The notes below the pieces were generated by a model. The model saw only the letters and a list, made by a program, of their open reading frames with translations, made no database searches and was not told where the DNA came from. From Pisaster brevispinus (lineage: Eukaryota; Echinodermata; Asteroidea; Forcipulatida; Asteriidae): a stretch of DNA of 64,000 bases. Location of the stretch: NCBI GenBank assembly GCA_023634235.1, contig JAMKCF010000004.1, positions 5,745,202-5,809,201 of the forward strand, written 5' to 3'. Below are positions 23,101 through 35,783 of this stretch, piece after piece. Numbering within the stretch: position 1 is the stretch's first letter; the number at the start of each line of letters is the position of its first letter. The position numbers were made by a program, and so were the translations under genes.

Positions 23101-26100
23101 GGAAAGGGTTTCAAGTAACACAAGACGCCCTAAATGTTTCCTTTTTATGTTATCCAAGTGAACAGGGAATGAATGGGTAAATGCTTCAAGTTGTATGGCC
23201 CAAATTTCACCGAGAGAAATTCTTTGAAGGAGTTTTTTCCCTGAACAAATTTTGACAGATGATGCCGTTTCAAAACTTTCTCGTTGGTGCCACGGACAAT
23301 GCACTTTAGACACATGTAACATGCAAAATTGTTTGTACATGGCTGATGGGCGTGGTCTATTGTTCAGATCTCATCAATAATTTATTTTTGGTTTTAAATT
23401 AACTTCTTTATATCTTTTTACAGATTTTGTTTGAGCTATACCTAAATTGAAAGCTTAAAAAAAAAATGATTCTATAAAAATAGCTATTTGAAATTTTAAC
23501 CTAAATGTTGGGGTCAAATCAGCAAAAAAAACGAGTCTGGCATTCTGCAACTACATGTATTTGTTTAATGCAAAAGAAAATACAAACAACAAAAACAAAA
23601 ATGGAGCAGTTCCTCTTTGTTTCTTTGAGGCAATGGTCTTAGTGTTTGCGGTACCCACTTTGAATGTGAAGATTCAAACTGCCCCCTGGTCACCAACCTC
23701 GGTGGTCTTGTGATCATGACTTGTACCCTAGAATTCAGAAGGTCATTGGTTCTAAAAGCCCAATTCCCACCAAAGGTTTTTGTGGAACATGAAAAACCCG
23801 TCTTTGTCAAACATGAGCATAGGGCAAAAGTCTTAAACTTAATATTTGACTTATTTTTCACAATTTTTTTTTACCAGAATCATTTGGGTTTTTTTCATTT
23901 TTTTTCAGGAGATTTTACCTTAACAGCAATGGCCTTTGGGCAGCAACTTGCATTGATGTCAGACTCTATCAACTCAATACTCTCTCCTCGACTACTCAAG
24001 AGTGCCGCCTACAAACAAAACATTCATCAAAAATGGTTATAAAAATGCAAAATCAATACCATGACGATTTTGACCACTTTGAAAATGCTTCCCAGGAAAA
24101 AAGAAAAATTGTGCGTTGAAAAGATTAAAAGTTACCAAGCAGTTTACTACAAGGGAAACTGACTGGGTTATTCTAAATCAATTTTTGGTGAACAAGGAAA
24201 AATTGCCTAGAACAGAATTTGAACTTTGATCCACCAACAGAGCACTAGCATGTCAGTCTCAGCTTCAGATCCTGTTCTAGTCAATTTTTTCTTTATTCCC
24301 TGAAAAAATGTATAAGTTGAGGTGTCGTGGCCGAGCGGATAAGAGCATCGGACTCAAGTTCTGGTGGTTAAGTCATCGGGATGTGGGTTCGAATCCCGGT
24401 CGTGACACTTATGTCCTTGAGCAAGACACTTTACCATAATTGCTTCTCTCCACCCAGGGGTAAAATGGGTACCTGTGAGGGCAGAGATGGTTTATGTGAA
24501 TGATTAGCTTGGAGCGCGGTAAACTCGCAGCACCGGCTGTATACTCCCCAGGGAGCTGAGATGGTTTAAGGAATGAAATATATGGCCCAGTGACCAGGGG
24601 GGAATAATGTCAGAAGCGCTTTGATACGGCATTCGGGCTGTGATAAAGCGCTATATAAGAATCGACTATTATTATTATGTTTAAATGATTGCAACAAGGT
24701 TCCATCTTGGATAGATCATGGGATGGGCTCATTGTCAACACAGATTATGTCTTTATGTGATTATGTGAAGATCGGGTGTGTTCATGGAAATTAAAAGTTG
24801 TGTTTCAGTAATGAAAATACTTCTTGCAAAAAAAGGCTGTATCTCATGATGTGTTGCTGTTGCAATTTTAAGCCTGGTTCATACTTCACAAGAATTGTAA
24901 GAGCAAAATGAATCTCCTTGAGCAACAATAGGAAAACAAAATTGTTTGCGTCACGTATTTCATTTCGCATTCGCTTTCGCATGAAGTATGAACTGGGCTT
25001 TAGTGATGTAAGATTTGACGAGTTCTACCTCCTTTGCAGCTCCTATTGCCATGATTTCATCTGGGCTGATCGAGTCTAGGACCTCAGCCGTGGGGACGGC
25101 ATCCTTGATCATCTGCTGGAGTTTAGGTATCCGTGTTGATCCACCGACAAACATCACCTGACGTCAAACAAATTCGATCAGTACAGCGAGATAACGTAAA
25201 CAACTGGGCTACCTTTAAACCTTGCCGTGCTCAACGGTACATTCTGGGACCAGAAGAAAATGGTGCTTAGCAAATTTTTCGGCTGAGCAAATATTAGGAA
25301 GGAACCAGTCACAAACATTATTCATTACATTCTATTTTGGCTGGTGACCTGTTACTGCTAAGCAATAATTTTCAGTACTAAGCACCAAAAACAGAACCAA
25401 GATGGTTGCCCCATGATAAACATCGATGGCTTAGTTCAACAAACTACATCTATTGTTTGTATTTATTATATCTTTCTGGTAATGAAACCAAAGGTCCCAC
25501 AAAAGCAACTAGCACTGTGACCTGTAGGTCTCCTCAAGATATACCTCAGAAATGTAAGTTATATATATGTTAAGAAAACCCCCAAACTGGAGAAAACTCA
25601 AGCAATCCGGTAGGGACGTAACAAACCCAACCAACATGCAAGTTTCCAGTCCGGAACTCGAACCTGGGGTCACAGAGGTAAGGCAGGGAAAGACCACTCA
25701 GCAAACCACACAGTTTTCGCCAAATTTTGGCACCCTGGTTCCAGATTCTGGTTCCTTAAGCCATTTAGTGGGATAGTCTGTCTACCAACATTCTTTTTAC
25801 CTTTTGTATTTGGTCCGGTGTCATATCAACTGATGATAGTAGCTGTCGGATGACCTGTATACTCTGCTGAGCATGGCTACTGATAAGGGACTCAAACTTG
25901 ACTCTAGACATTGAACGAAGAAATAGATGCAGTTCTGAGAAGTAAATATTGGAGTCTCAAATAACACATCCAACCACAAAGATAAGAGACATCCATTGAG
26001 TAGTGTAAAAAAAGAGGATTAATAACCAAACCAAAAAGAATTCATGCAATATTATGCAGGCCTAAGCAAAAACAAAACAAAAGTGTGTACAAAATGTGAT

Positions 26101-29100
26101 AAACAAAACACGTATTTAGACTTGAGCTTCTACAATTCAACTTTGGCCAATTTTACAAGCTCATTACTGGTAAGCAAACGCTTATTGCTTCATAGCAGAA
26201 TAGTATGCTTAAACACAGATGTGTATTTCATAAGTGATCGGAAAGATTTGATGATGCATGTTCGCATTCACAGTGGATTTGCATTGCCGTGTCACTGACT
26301 CATCCACTTTATACAAGAACCACCTGTGAATTTAGTTTTCCTATTTGCTTTTTCTGTAAGCAGTGGTTTCTTAATAGAAATTCTGCTAAGGCTCGCTCAG
26401 TAAGCAGGGAATGTTTGCTTAGTGGCTTTATGAAATTTGGCCCCTGGATCGCGGTAAAAAAAGGTTTGACAAATGACAAATTCTGAATAGAAACATTAGC
26501 TGGGTACCAGTTACAAGCAGTAGACATCATGGGGTATTTTGCTAGCTATTCTCCTGTTTTGTGCGTTGTGGCTCTAACGCTGATGAGCGCAAAAACAAAT
26601 CATGCTAGGCAGGAATTCTGTGCAAAGAAAGACCTCTCCCTTACCTTGAGGTTCCTGTGTGGAAGTCTATCCCATCGTAGAGGGAATCTATCGAGCATTT
26701 TGCCGTGGGTAACGTGGACAGAATGTGTTTACTATTTTCACACGCACTCAGGAGCTTCTTCATAGCACGGTTGTTGTTTAATATATTACACTTCCATGAC
26801 CTAATTAGCGAAGGAAAAAAAAGGAATTGTGTTCATTTTACAAAAGGTGTTTCATTTTTGAATAAAAAGAAATCGACTGTTCGAGTCTCACAGTGTCAAA
26901 GTTTTGGATATCTCAATGACTTGCACAACCTATAAATATGAATTATTGGGCACTGCCAGTGCGCAGTCAATTCAATCGACCCAGAAGCTTGCAAGGGTTA
27001 GGGTTCAAACAATGCTTGGTGGATGTGAAGCCGCAAGAGTACAGACCTGTTAAAATCAGCTGCGCAGCTTTTAGCGAGTAGCGAGGTGAACTCATCTCCA
27101 CCGAGAGTCCGATCTGTCTGCGAAGCGATGACCCTGAGCATACCGCTGCTCACTTGAAGGATGGATACACTCAGGCTTGTGCCACCGAGTCTATAAACCA
27201 AGACATGGCTGCAGTGGGAAGGAAGTAGAGACAAATAAGAAACTTGCTGTTTGAGATTTTCACTTTCTGTGCCAATGAGATGGCCCGTCTCACTCCACAA
27301 GACACAGTCATAGTAAATGTAAGGCACCTTTGCAGTGGGGTAACATGTGGATAGATTTTTCCCACAGTTGATTTTTTGAGCTGTAAGATATCCCCAAGCG
27401 GTCAAAATGTTTTGAGGGTAAGTCTGGGGGGGAAGTATTGCACAAGACAGGCATGGTATTTGGTTCTTGGAAAAAAAGTAGGAAGTTCACATTTTATTGA
27501 GTTCAAGGGCTGACCTACATGTACATAGTGTAGGCTTTAATAAACTTTTCAGGCTTCTTAATCACAGTTTGTTTGATTTTTCCACTGGCAAAAACAAAAT
27601 CGGAGATCAGACCATAGTAGAAAATATAACGTGCCTGACAGGGAACTATGACTACTCGAGAGAGATTATAACATAGATGGTGCTACATCAAACATTACTT
27701 TTTCATCATGAAAGATAGCAGGCTCAATCCAATGAATACGAGATTCTGAAGTCACTCAATCTTAATGATATCCCAATTCGAAGTAAGAAACTCACTGGTA
27801 GAGAGTTCCAACTTCTATTAATAGAGATAACCCATCCAACTCTGTAATAGAGGGATCCCAATCCGAGTCAGTGAACTCAGTGATAGTTAAGATCCCAATC
27901 CTACTCAGGGAACCCAGTGATGGTAAGATCCCAATCCTACTCAGGGAACCCAGTGATAGTAAGATCCCAATCCTACTCAGGGAACCCAGTGTTAGTTAAG
28001 ATCCCGATCCTACTCAGGGAACCCAGTGATGGTAAGATCCCAATCCTACTCAAGGAACCCAGTGATAGCAAGATCCCGATCCTACTCAGGGAACCCAGTG
28101 ATAGTTAAGATCCCAATCCTACTCAGGGAACCCAGTGATGGTAAGATCCCAATCCTACTCAGGGAACCCAGTGATGGTAAGATCCCAATCCTACTCAGGG
28201 AACCCAGTGATGGTAAGATCCCAATCCTACTCAGGGAACCCAGTGATAGTAAGATCCCAATCCTACTCAGGGAACCCAGTGATAGTTAAGATCCCGATCC
28301 TACTCAGGGAACCCAGTGATGGTAAGATCCCAATCCTACTCAAGGAACCCAGTGATAGCAAGATCCCGATCCTACTCAAGGAACCCAGTGATGGTAAGAT
28401 CCCAATCCTACTCAGGGAACCCAGTGATGGTAAGATCCCAATCCTACTCAGGGAACCCAGTGATAGTTAAGATCCCAATCCTACTCAGGGAACCCAGTGA
28501 TGGTAAGATCCCAATCCTACTCAGGGAACCCAGTGATGGTAAGATCCCAATCCTACTCAGGGAACCCAGTGATGGTAAGATCCCAATCCTACTCAGGGAA
28601 CCCAGTGATGGTAAGATCCCAATCCTACTCAGGGAACCCAGTGATAGTTAAGATCCCAATCCTACTCAGGGAACCCAGTGATGGTAAGATCCCAATCCTA
28701 CTCAGGGAACCCAGTGATGGTAAGATCCCAATCATACTCAGGGAACCCAGTGATGGTAAGATCCCAATCCTACTCAGGGAACCCAGTGATGGTAAGATCC
28801 CAATCCTACTCAGGGAACCCAGTGATGGTAAGATCCCAATCCTACTCAGGGAACCCAGTGATGGTAAGATCCCAATCCTAGTCAGGGAACCCAGTGGTAG
28901 TCAGATCACAATCCTACTTGGGGAACTTGGTGATAAAATGTTCTCACCTCACTCGGTAATAGTGATAACCCATCTCACTCTGTGATAGTGAGATTCCAAT
29001 CCCATTCAGCGAACTCGGTGAAAGTGAGTTCCAACCTGACTCAGTAATAGTGATAACTCATACAATGCAACAGTAGTGAGACCCAAAATCAACACAGTGA

Positions 29101-32100
29101 ACTCAGTGAACTCAATGATGGTGAGATCCCAATCCTATAAAGAGTTCCCACCTCACTCAGTAATAGTAATAACCCATCCAGCTCTGTGATATTGAGATCC
29201 CAATCCCACTCAAGGAACTTGACAATAGTGAGTTCCCACTTCACTCAGCGATAGTAATAAACCATCCAATACAGTAATAGTGAGATCCCAATCCTACTCA
29301 GGGTACTCGGTGATAGGTCAAATTGAGATTTCAACTCACTTAGCACTTTAATAGTCAGACCCCACTCACACAAAATTACTTACCTTTTGTCCAGAGACTT
29401 TGCATCACAGAGTCCATAGGCAAGTGCTGCTGCTGCTGGCTCACTGATTATTCTGAGTACATTGAAACCTGCATCGGAAGCTACTTGCCTGTTCATAAGA
29501 AAATAAACGTAGAAGAAAAAAAATTATCAGAGGATTTAAATTTGACGGTTCTGTCAAACTGAAGAACTGTAAATTGATAAAGCGGACGTACAGAATTGCT
29601 TTTAGGAAAGAGAAATTCATCCTCTTTTGTATACTTTTCAATGACTTAAAACTATCCAGTGAAAATTTCACCGCAATGAGTGTTATTTTGGACGAACAGA
29701 AACATATCTGAGGTGCGATTTCGTGGCGCCGCTTACCACAGAATTCTGCTCTTATGGCACCCTGTAAAGTGCGTGATTCTATAGATCCAAGTGCAGAATT
29801 CAGCGGCGAGCAGTGCCATGGAACTGGGCCCCGATAGTGATAGTGATTTGAAGCAAATTGTCACTTGTTATCAATGATGTCGACTGTCTTTCACTAAGTT
29901 TCAGATCAAAGTGTTCAGACTGAAGTGTTCAGAGCTAAACATTCAGAGTTAATCCCTGAAAACAATTTAGAGTGAATTTAGAACTCAACCTGATTTAGAA
30001 CCAAAACTTATATGAATTACATCAGGTTTGGAACTTCACCAAAGGCCTTTGCTGCCCCTCTAAGATTTTCTCCACAGACTAGAATACATGAACAATGTAA
30101 ATGGCCTTGCCCTTTTAAATATTTCATAAAGCTTCTTAAGCAGAAACATTTTGCTTACAATTTTCAGCTAAGTAAACATTAGCAGGAAACAATTATAAAG
30201 ACAGCACATGTGGAACGGTATTGTGCCTGGTAACCCTGTTCTGGTATAAACCAACACTGTTTTGTTCTAAGCTACTTCTTGTGCTTAAGCAGCTCTATAA
30301 GCAGAAAATATATGTTTAACAAATTTCTGCTTGACAAAAATAAGCAGGATACCAGTCACAAATGGTACATTTGGCTGGTAACCTTAATCTGTGAGCATAA
30401 TTTGATTTTGTGCTGAGGTAATGTTTGTGCTTAAGCAGATATGAATAGAGGCCCAGGGCCAATTTCATAGAGCTGCCGAAAGCACATGAAAAGGCATGCC
30501 AACCTTACTGCGGTGTAAAAATGAATGACGTAACAATGCAAATCCATGGTGAACGCACAAGCTGGCCGCCTAATTTTCTTGCTAACCTGTGAAATACGCT
30601 TAATCTTAAGCAATTTTTTTCTGCTAAAGTTAGCACAAAGATGTGCTTACTGTTAAGCAGCACTAAAAAATTGGCCCAAGATGTGCAACATGGGCACTAA
30701 TGGGGTGAGGAGTTGGTTGAATCAGGAGAAAGGGGAGTCTGCAATGTCCTAAATCATACCTTAGTAAACTGCATGACACGTCATTGTAGTCCAGGGGTGC
30801 AGTTAGTACAACGTCTCTGTCATCTTTACTGCCACCTTGGTTCGATGCAATATCTGTAGGAAAAACAACAAAAGATTTATCCACAGATATATTACACTAC
30901 AGCCAAGGCATGTTCAATACTTGTCTAAATCTTTGTATATAAGTTAATGACATCATTCAAACAATGCCTCACTGAGGTCAAAGAAAGTAAATTACTTAGG
31001 GAATAAAAGAGTGTTGACGAGGGTCGTGGCCGTGCGACGAAGAACAGAGCTGAAAGGTGAGGTTATTTATTACACAACCCTGCAAAATTTAAAACAGCTG
31101 TTTAAGACCAAATCATTGATCGTCTTTTCTCTCATTCCGAAACACGCTTTTTGTTAAAATGTGTAAAAGTGTCGGAAAATTTGTAAAATTTTTCTGTTTT
31201 GTAAAGTTTCTCATTCTCTGATGTCCCCAAGCTCCGTTCAACAAAGGCTCAAATAATTGTTATTAAACGGTATTGCTAAGGGGAGCCTATACTTCAAGAC
31301 ATATTGACAAGGTGATGCAGCCTTAGCCGCCAATGCGAACACGACCTCAATTTTAAAACGAGTATAGAAAACCACTGATACTGACAGAAGCAGACATTTT
31401 TGAGGAAACAAAACACCACCTTTGATTTTCTTGAAGATAAGTGCAGCAACTTCCTTCGGAGTCACTTGAGTTGCTTTCTCTTTGAATTCTACTTCGTAGA
31501 CTGGATAACCCTCTTTGTCTACAATCTTAGTGGGGCCGTCTTGAATTTGACGCTGTATAACAGGATCATCAAATCTGGACAGAAAAAACCCCACCACATT
31601 TCAGAACTAAACAAGAAACAAGAAACTCTTTACAATTGAATAGATGTTATTATTATATATTTCTGGTAATGAAACCAAGGATGTCTCATAAGTGAACTTA
31701 ACCCTAACCATGCTAAATGCACCAATATTACCAATATGCACCAAATGGTAATAGTTGTTGTGATCTGTTGCATTTGGCAGTCAACTCAGATGTCATTCTT
31801 TGACTGAATTTGTTGCATTCAGCAGTGAAGTGACTTCATATAGGTTTGGGTGCTTCTATATCTGAACAACTTATAATGGGTATTTCAAAATATTTTTTAT
31901 GGGAAAAGTATTGAGAAGTATGATGTAATATTAGGTAAGAATCATAATTCAAATCATATTCAAAAGACTGTATAATAACAGTTAAAAGTTACAAGTCACC
32001 ACTACACATGTGCATACTGTTGCATTTAGCAGGGCAACCACCCTTGCTCAGTCCTTTCACAAACAGCATGCCTGCACATTGCAACAATATCCCTTGTTGC

Positions 32101-35100
32101 ATTTTGTTGCATTTGGCATGGTTCTCATTTCAACTGTGTTGCATTCTGTTGTATTTGGCAGGCTATGTAGAGAGACCCTAGTGGGGGTTAGGGTTAATCA
32201 CTGTAGCTAGCAAGCCTGAGGAAACCTGTAAGCAAGGGCACCTGATATATGAGCCAGAAACACCAGGGTTAACCCCAACTCTTCCACGATAAGCGTTAGG
32301 GTTCATTTGCGTGCACCACCAATCCTGAAAAATAGTTTTAGCTGTTGCAAACTGCTTACCAACCAGATGACCTATGGTATAAGTTTAAAAAAATAGTCAG
32401 TGGCCTGATGTTTCGACCCTAGTAGAGTCTTTCTAGCCTTCGAGAAAGAATCTGCTAGGGTTGAAACATCAGGCCACTAACTATTTTTTTGCACTACCAA
32501 TCCTAGTACACAGACCTACGGTTTAATGTCGCATTACGGTATAGCATCTTGCTCAAGGATACAAGTGTCATGACCGGAACCCATACCAACAACACCCCGC
32601 CGATCAGGACAGAAACACCAGAGCTTGAGCCCGGTGCTCCTAACCACTCAGCCACGACACGCCGCATGTAATAATTGCATCGGGGATATTTGTTTTCTTT
32701 TAACCAACACTGATGTATGATAAGTGCTGTACACTTAGTCTAACTGCTAGACCACTGAGCCTGGTGTCAAGAGGCAAGTTTGAATCCTGCATAAGTTGTT
32801 GCGGTACCCGCTGCTAGTCATACATGATTTGAACTGGCCTCTATAACCCAGCACGCTCAGTGGTCTAGTGGTAAGACATCTACTCTGGAATGGCCGGGCC
32901 ATGGGTTTGACTCCCACCCGAGTAGTATGCCTGAGGGTTCTTTTCCTGCAGGATTCGAAAGAGCACTAACACAAGCATACAGTGGTTATCAGTTAATATT
33001 ACACATCAGTGTGTATGTATGGATGTCCCTGGATGTCGAGGAAGACTGTTTTCCAGATGCCAGGTTGTCACGCCGTTTGGTGAGATCTCGTGTGTGAAAC
33101 CAGGGCCAATCCGTGGACGACAGAGGCGGGCACAGATTATACACACAAGTGAGTCATTTGGGTCATGGTGAGAGTTACATCGGTGTAACATATGGATATT
33201 ACATTTAAATAGCAAGACAGTAGCAGAGTTACAATCAAGTCATTCTAAACTAAGAAAAATTCGGATCTTTTCAATTATATGGAGGTCACTTACCTTCTGC
33301 CTAATACGTGTTTAACACCACTGATTGTGTTGACAGAATTGCGTATTCTACCCTGTTTAGCTGCAATGCCAACATCCTGGGAGAAATAAGAGGTACAGTA
33401 CACAAAATAAACTCTTATCACCGTTTTTTAAACAACAAGAAATTTATCAGGGTTTTTAATGTTTTTTTTTTATTCAAATATTGAACCCAGGGTAATTTGA
33501 CATTTTCCATGCTATTTGCTACATGTAGGTCTCAATAGGGAACTTGGAATTTTTGAGATTTTATTTACACGGATTTTTGGTTGGAGTACAAAAAACTTGT
33601 TTGCAAACAGACTGTTCCATACAGTACCACATGGCATCATCAAGTGTTTTAGTATTATGACAAAAATGGTTGCAATATGACAAACTTATCACTTAACAAC
33701 TGAAGAACATGACAGAAACTGGCACAAGCTCCCTCATTAAACAAACCTTCTTAAAGAAGTTGGGGGTAAAAGAAGCCAATAAAACCAAACATCTTGGCAA
33801 ATAGGCAAGATAAATTAAACTCGGTTGGGTACCTTGTCCTTTCCATTGTAGGCAACGATCGCTGGCGTCACCCTGTCTCCTGCATCATTTGCAATAACTT
33901 CAGTTTTTCCATCCTGTACAAGGTAGAGCAGGTAAATAATTGTATCACTATTTTACAGAAGTATAAGTTAACAACTCCATAGAAACCTGTTTGGAGCTTC
34001 AACAGCCAACATGGCCAAGAATAAATGTTTAATATATGTTTTCAACCTGGATAACCTAGACTTAGGATTTCACTGTGAAAATATAATACTTATTATATTA
34101 ATAATAATGGTCGGTCAGAAAACTAACCTCAAAGGCAACTACGACAGACCAGTGTTTTTCAAATCAAATTTAGCAGTGCACTAGACAATCTAGTCCACGG
34201 GTTGATCTTGTACTGCAATGCCATTGCCAAATAATGTACTTATGATATACGATCAGTACATGCAGGCGCTACACTCAATTCCATTGAGATATGTAAAACT
34301 GCAACGTTTGAATACTTGGAAAAACATGGGGCATGTACTTTTCTCTCTTTTTGTCTTTATTATAATTTTTGGATTGCCAATTAAGTAGGCCTATGGAAGA
34401 GTTACATTGTGTGAATTGAAAGTGCAATTTGGTACATTGTCATTGAAAATGTTTATAAAAAACTGTCAAAACCTAAACCATAAACAGTCTCATTTGCCAA
34501 ATTTAAACACACAGTAGTAACATGGTCAGTCGTAGCTCTGAGAGCTAACTAAGGTAATGTGACCAAGACCTAAGATTGTTGCACAGACTGGGTGACAGCT
34601 TCTTTACACAAGTACTGTGAGTTTTCTAGTCTCAGTAGTACTGCTTATTTGATTTAATCTTTACTTGGCATTGTTGGTAATTTTTAAAATTATGTGTTAA
34701 TTATTTGTACAAAAAGTTAATCATACAACAAAATACTTCCTCTTAAGTCCTGACCGTTAATAAGTTATTACTATTAGAGCAAGGACATGACCATGAAGAC
34801 TAAATGTACATAATGTTGATCATGTTGATATATCATTCATATTGTCAACAGTTGGTATCATGACAATCGAGTCATATGGTACATGGTGTGGTGGGGGAAA
34901 TCTTGCATTTGCAAATGGTGGTGGTGCAATCTATATGAGTATGAATTTTATTAGTTGCGATGATTGTAACCCTCCATCCTCCCGACGGTCTGCGACCGTC
35001 GGGAGGATGGAGGGTTACGATCATCGCAACTAGAATTTAAATGATCTAATTATTAAATTCTTAATCATTCTCTTCGGGTGCCATGTCTGATGCTCAATAT

Positions 35101-35783
35101 TATACAATACTTGCGATTCCGTATCCAGCCAACAATTTTCCATTCATTATGTGAATTAAAGTTATATAGTTAGTAGTAATAATCTTATATTCTTACAAAA
35201 GTTATTATAATCAAATGAGATTTCGCTTTTCTGCCTTCTTGGCTTTTGTTTTAAAATTAGTGAGGTGTTGTGGGTTGGCTTGACTTGTTGAAGTTGTGGC
35301 CTGATATGATACTGATACTTTTTTTTTGTGATATGGAAAATTTTCTACGAATAAACCTCACGCTTGTTGTACAGTTGTATAGTCCTACGTAGAGATGATG
35401 AGTCAAACTTCAGTCAAGCATATAACACTGCAATTACAATTAATTGCATTAATTTGCACTTGTTTGCAGAGCAAGAGTGCGACTGAGAGTGTCAACCTGA
35501 TCAATTCAAGCAAAAGTCAAGCACTGAGTGACTAAGCAGTGAAACGGGTTCAGTGAAACATGTGATTGTGAATGTGAAACACACGTCAACAACTTAACAT
35601 TTTTTTAATATAAATAATAAGCGCAGATCGAAAAAAAGAGAGTTAAATTTAGCAATCTATGGAAGCATAACACCAAACTTTCCCCATAAGTCTAATTACA
35701 TATTCCAAATGGTACAAAATTACCTTGAATATTGCCAAACACGTGGTAGAACCGCCAAAAGAAATTCCCATGGAGGCCGCCAT
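20195..35783 (-). CDS. HSPA14: Heat shock 70 kDa protein 14 (Hsp70L1/Ssz-like chaperone), complete
   Basis: A divergent Hsp70. In human it pairs with DNAJC2 (MPP11) in the ribosome-associated complex and aids folding of nascent chains. Coding exons (minus): 35724-35783, 33833-33913, 33294-33376, 31420-31574, 30760-30853, 29384-29488, 27047-27208, 26645-26800, 25801-25903, 25029-25157, 23919-24008, 22909-23082, 21946-22016, 20195-20321. All are GT/AG, phases agree throughout, and they sum to 1590 nt (529 codons plus stop; human is 509). Visible motifs: GISFGGSTTCLAIF, ANDAGDRVTPAIVAY, ISEPAAAALAYG, a connecting LGGTS in place of the DLGGGT of canonical Hsp70s, and FVGGSTRIPKLQQMI. A short C-terminal substrate region ends in DGALHITCSEEITGQ. 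The start ATG lies inside an AAGATGGCGGCC motif. It is divergent from MANF. Confidence 0.96.
21283..21637 (-). repeat. tRNA-derived SINE in HSPA14 intron 13
   Basis: The minus-strand head reads GTGTCGTGGCCGAGCGGTCT, a class II tRNA-like start, followed by a B-box-like GGTTTCAAATCCCGG and a body with CTTGAGCAAGGCACTTAACC. The same family occurs at 24323 (plus), 32537 (minus) and 49590. Confidence 0.8.
22169..22262 (+). repeat. tRNA-derived repeat in HSPA14 intron 12
   Basis: GGTCAGGTTGGCGTAGCGGT and CCCCGGTTCAAATCC resemble A and B boxes. A further SINE-type tail (ATAGCGCTTCACA, GAAGCGCTTTACA) after an AAT microsatellite lies at 22522-22590. Confidence 0.5.
24323..24680 (+). repeat. Full-length tRNA-derived SINE in HSPA14 intron 10
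   Basis: The head TGTCGTGGCCGAGCGGATAA and B box GGGTTCGAATCCCGG are followed by a body with TGAGCAAGACACTTTACC. The 3' end is AAAGCGCTATATAAGAATCG followed by TATTATTATTATG. It is the most complete copy of this family here. Confidence 0.85.
25230..25400. repeat. AAGCAG-type palindromic repeat in HSPA14 intron 9
   Basis: Contains GGAACCAGTCACAAACATTA and GTGACCTGTTACTGCTAAGC in inverted relation, a variant of the common palindrome. Confidence 0.5.
27882..28905. repeat. 36-bp minisatellite with higher-order structure
   Basis: About 28 copies of a 36-bp unit (AGATCCCAATCCTACTCAGG GAACCCAGTGATGGTA) lie in HSPA14 intron 6. Degenerate related units flank it (about 27730-27880 and 28905-29340). 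A 37-bp variant carrying GATAGTTAAG recurs at 27882, 27991, 28100, 28281, 28462 and 28643, i.e. at spacings of 109, 109, 181, 181 and 181 bp. Because 36 is a multiple of 3, long meaningless ORFs appear. Confidence 0.95.
30108..30675. repeat. Two or three adjacent AAGCAG palindromic repeats
   Basis: Successive copies in HSPA14 intron 5 carry CTTAAGCAG...ATACCAGTCACA...CTTAAGCAG phrases and end at about 30450 and 30675 with AAATTGGCCC-like ends. Confidence 0.7.
32387..32490. repeat. Foldback element (about 104 bp)
   Basis: Left arm AATAGTCAGTGGCCTGATGT...; right arm ...ACATCAGGCCACTAACTATT. The arms are near-perfect inverse copies around a short AAAGAATCTGC-type centre, so the transcript would form a long hairpin. 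It lies in HSPA14 intron 3. Confidence 0.8.
32537..32660 (-). repeat. tRNA-derived SINE, 5' part
   Basis: The minus-strand head GTGTCGTGGCTGAGTGG and a GGTTCCGGTCATGACAC-type B region belong to the same family as 24323-24680. Confidence 0.7.
32846..33010 (+). repeat. tRNA-derived SINE
   Basis: GCTCAGTGGTCTAGTGGTAA and GGGTTTGACTCCCACC form the tRNA-like head; the body has CAGGATTCGAAAGAGCAC. Same family as 14884-15020. Confidence 0.65.
34952..35032. repeat. Near-perfect hairpin repeat (81 bp)
   Basis: TAGTTGCGATGATTGTAACC...ACGGTC, a 3-bp centre TGC, then GACCGT...GGTTACGATCATCGCAACTA. One of three copies flanking the HSPA14-MANF promoter; the others are at 36809-36894 and 36924-36977. Confidence 0.9.

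Noticed and set aside
27882..28905. CRISPR-like array
   Set aside because: The repeat length fits, but units are head-to-tail without unique spacers, in an animal intron.
27917..28985. Long ORFs with 12-residue repeats (KIPILLREPSDG, VRSQSYSGNPVM)
   Set aside because: They are read-through of the 36-bp minisatellite, shift frame at every 37-bp unit and lie in an intron.
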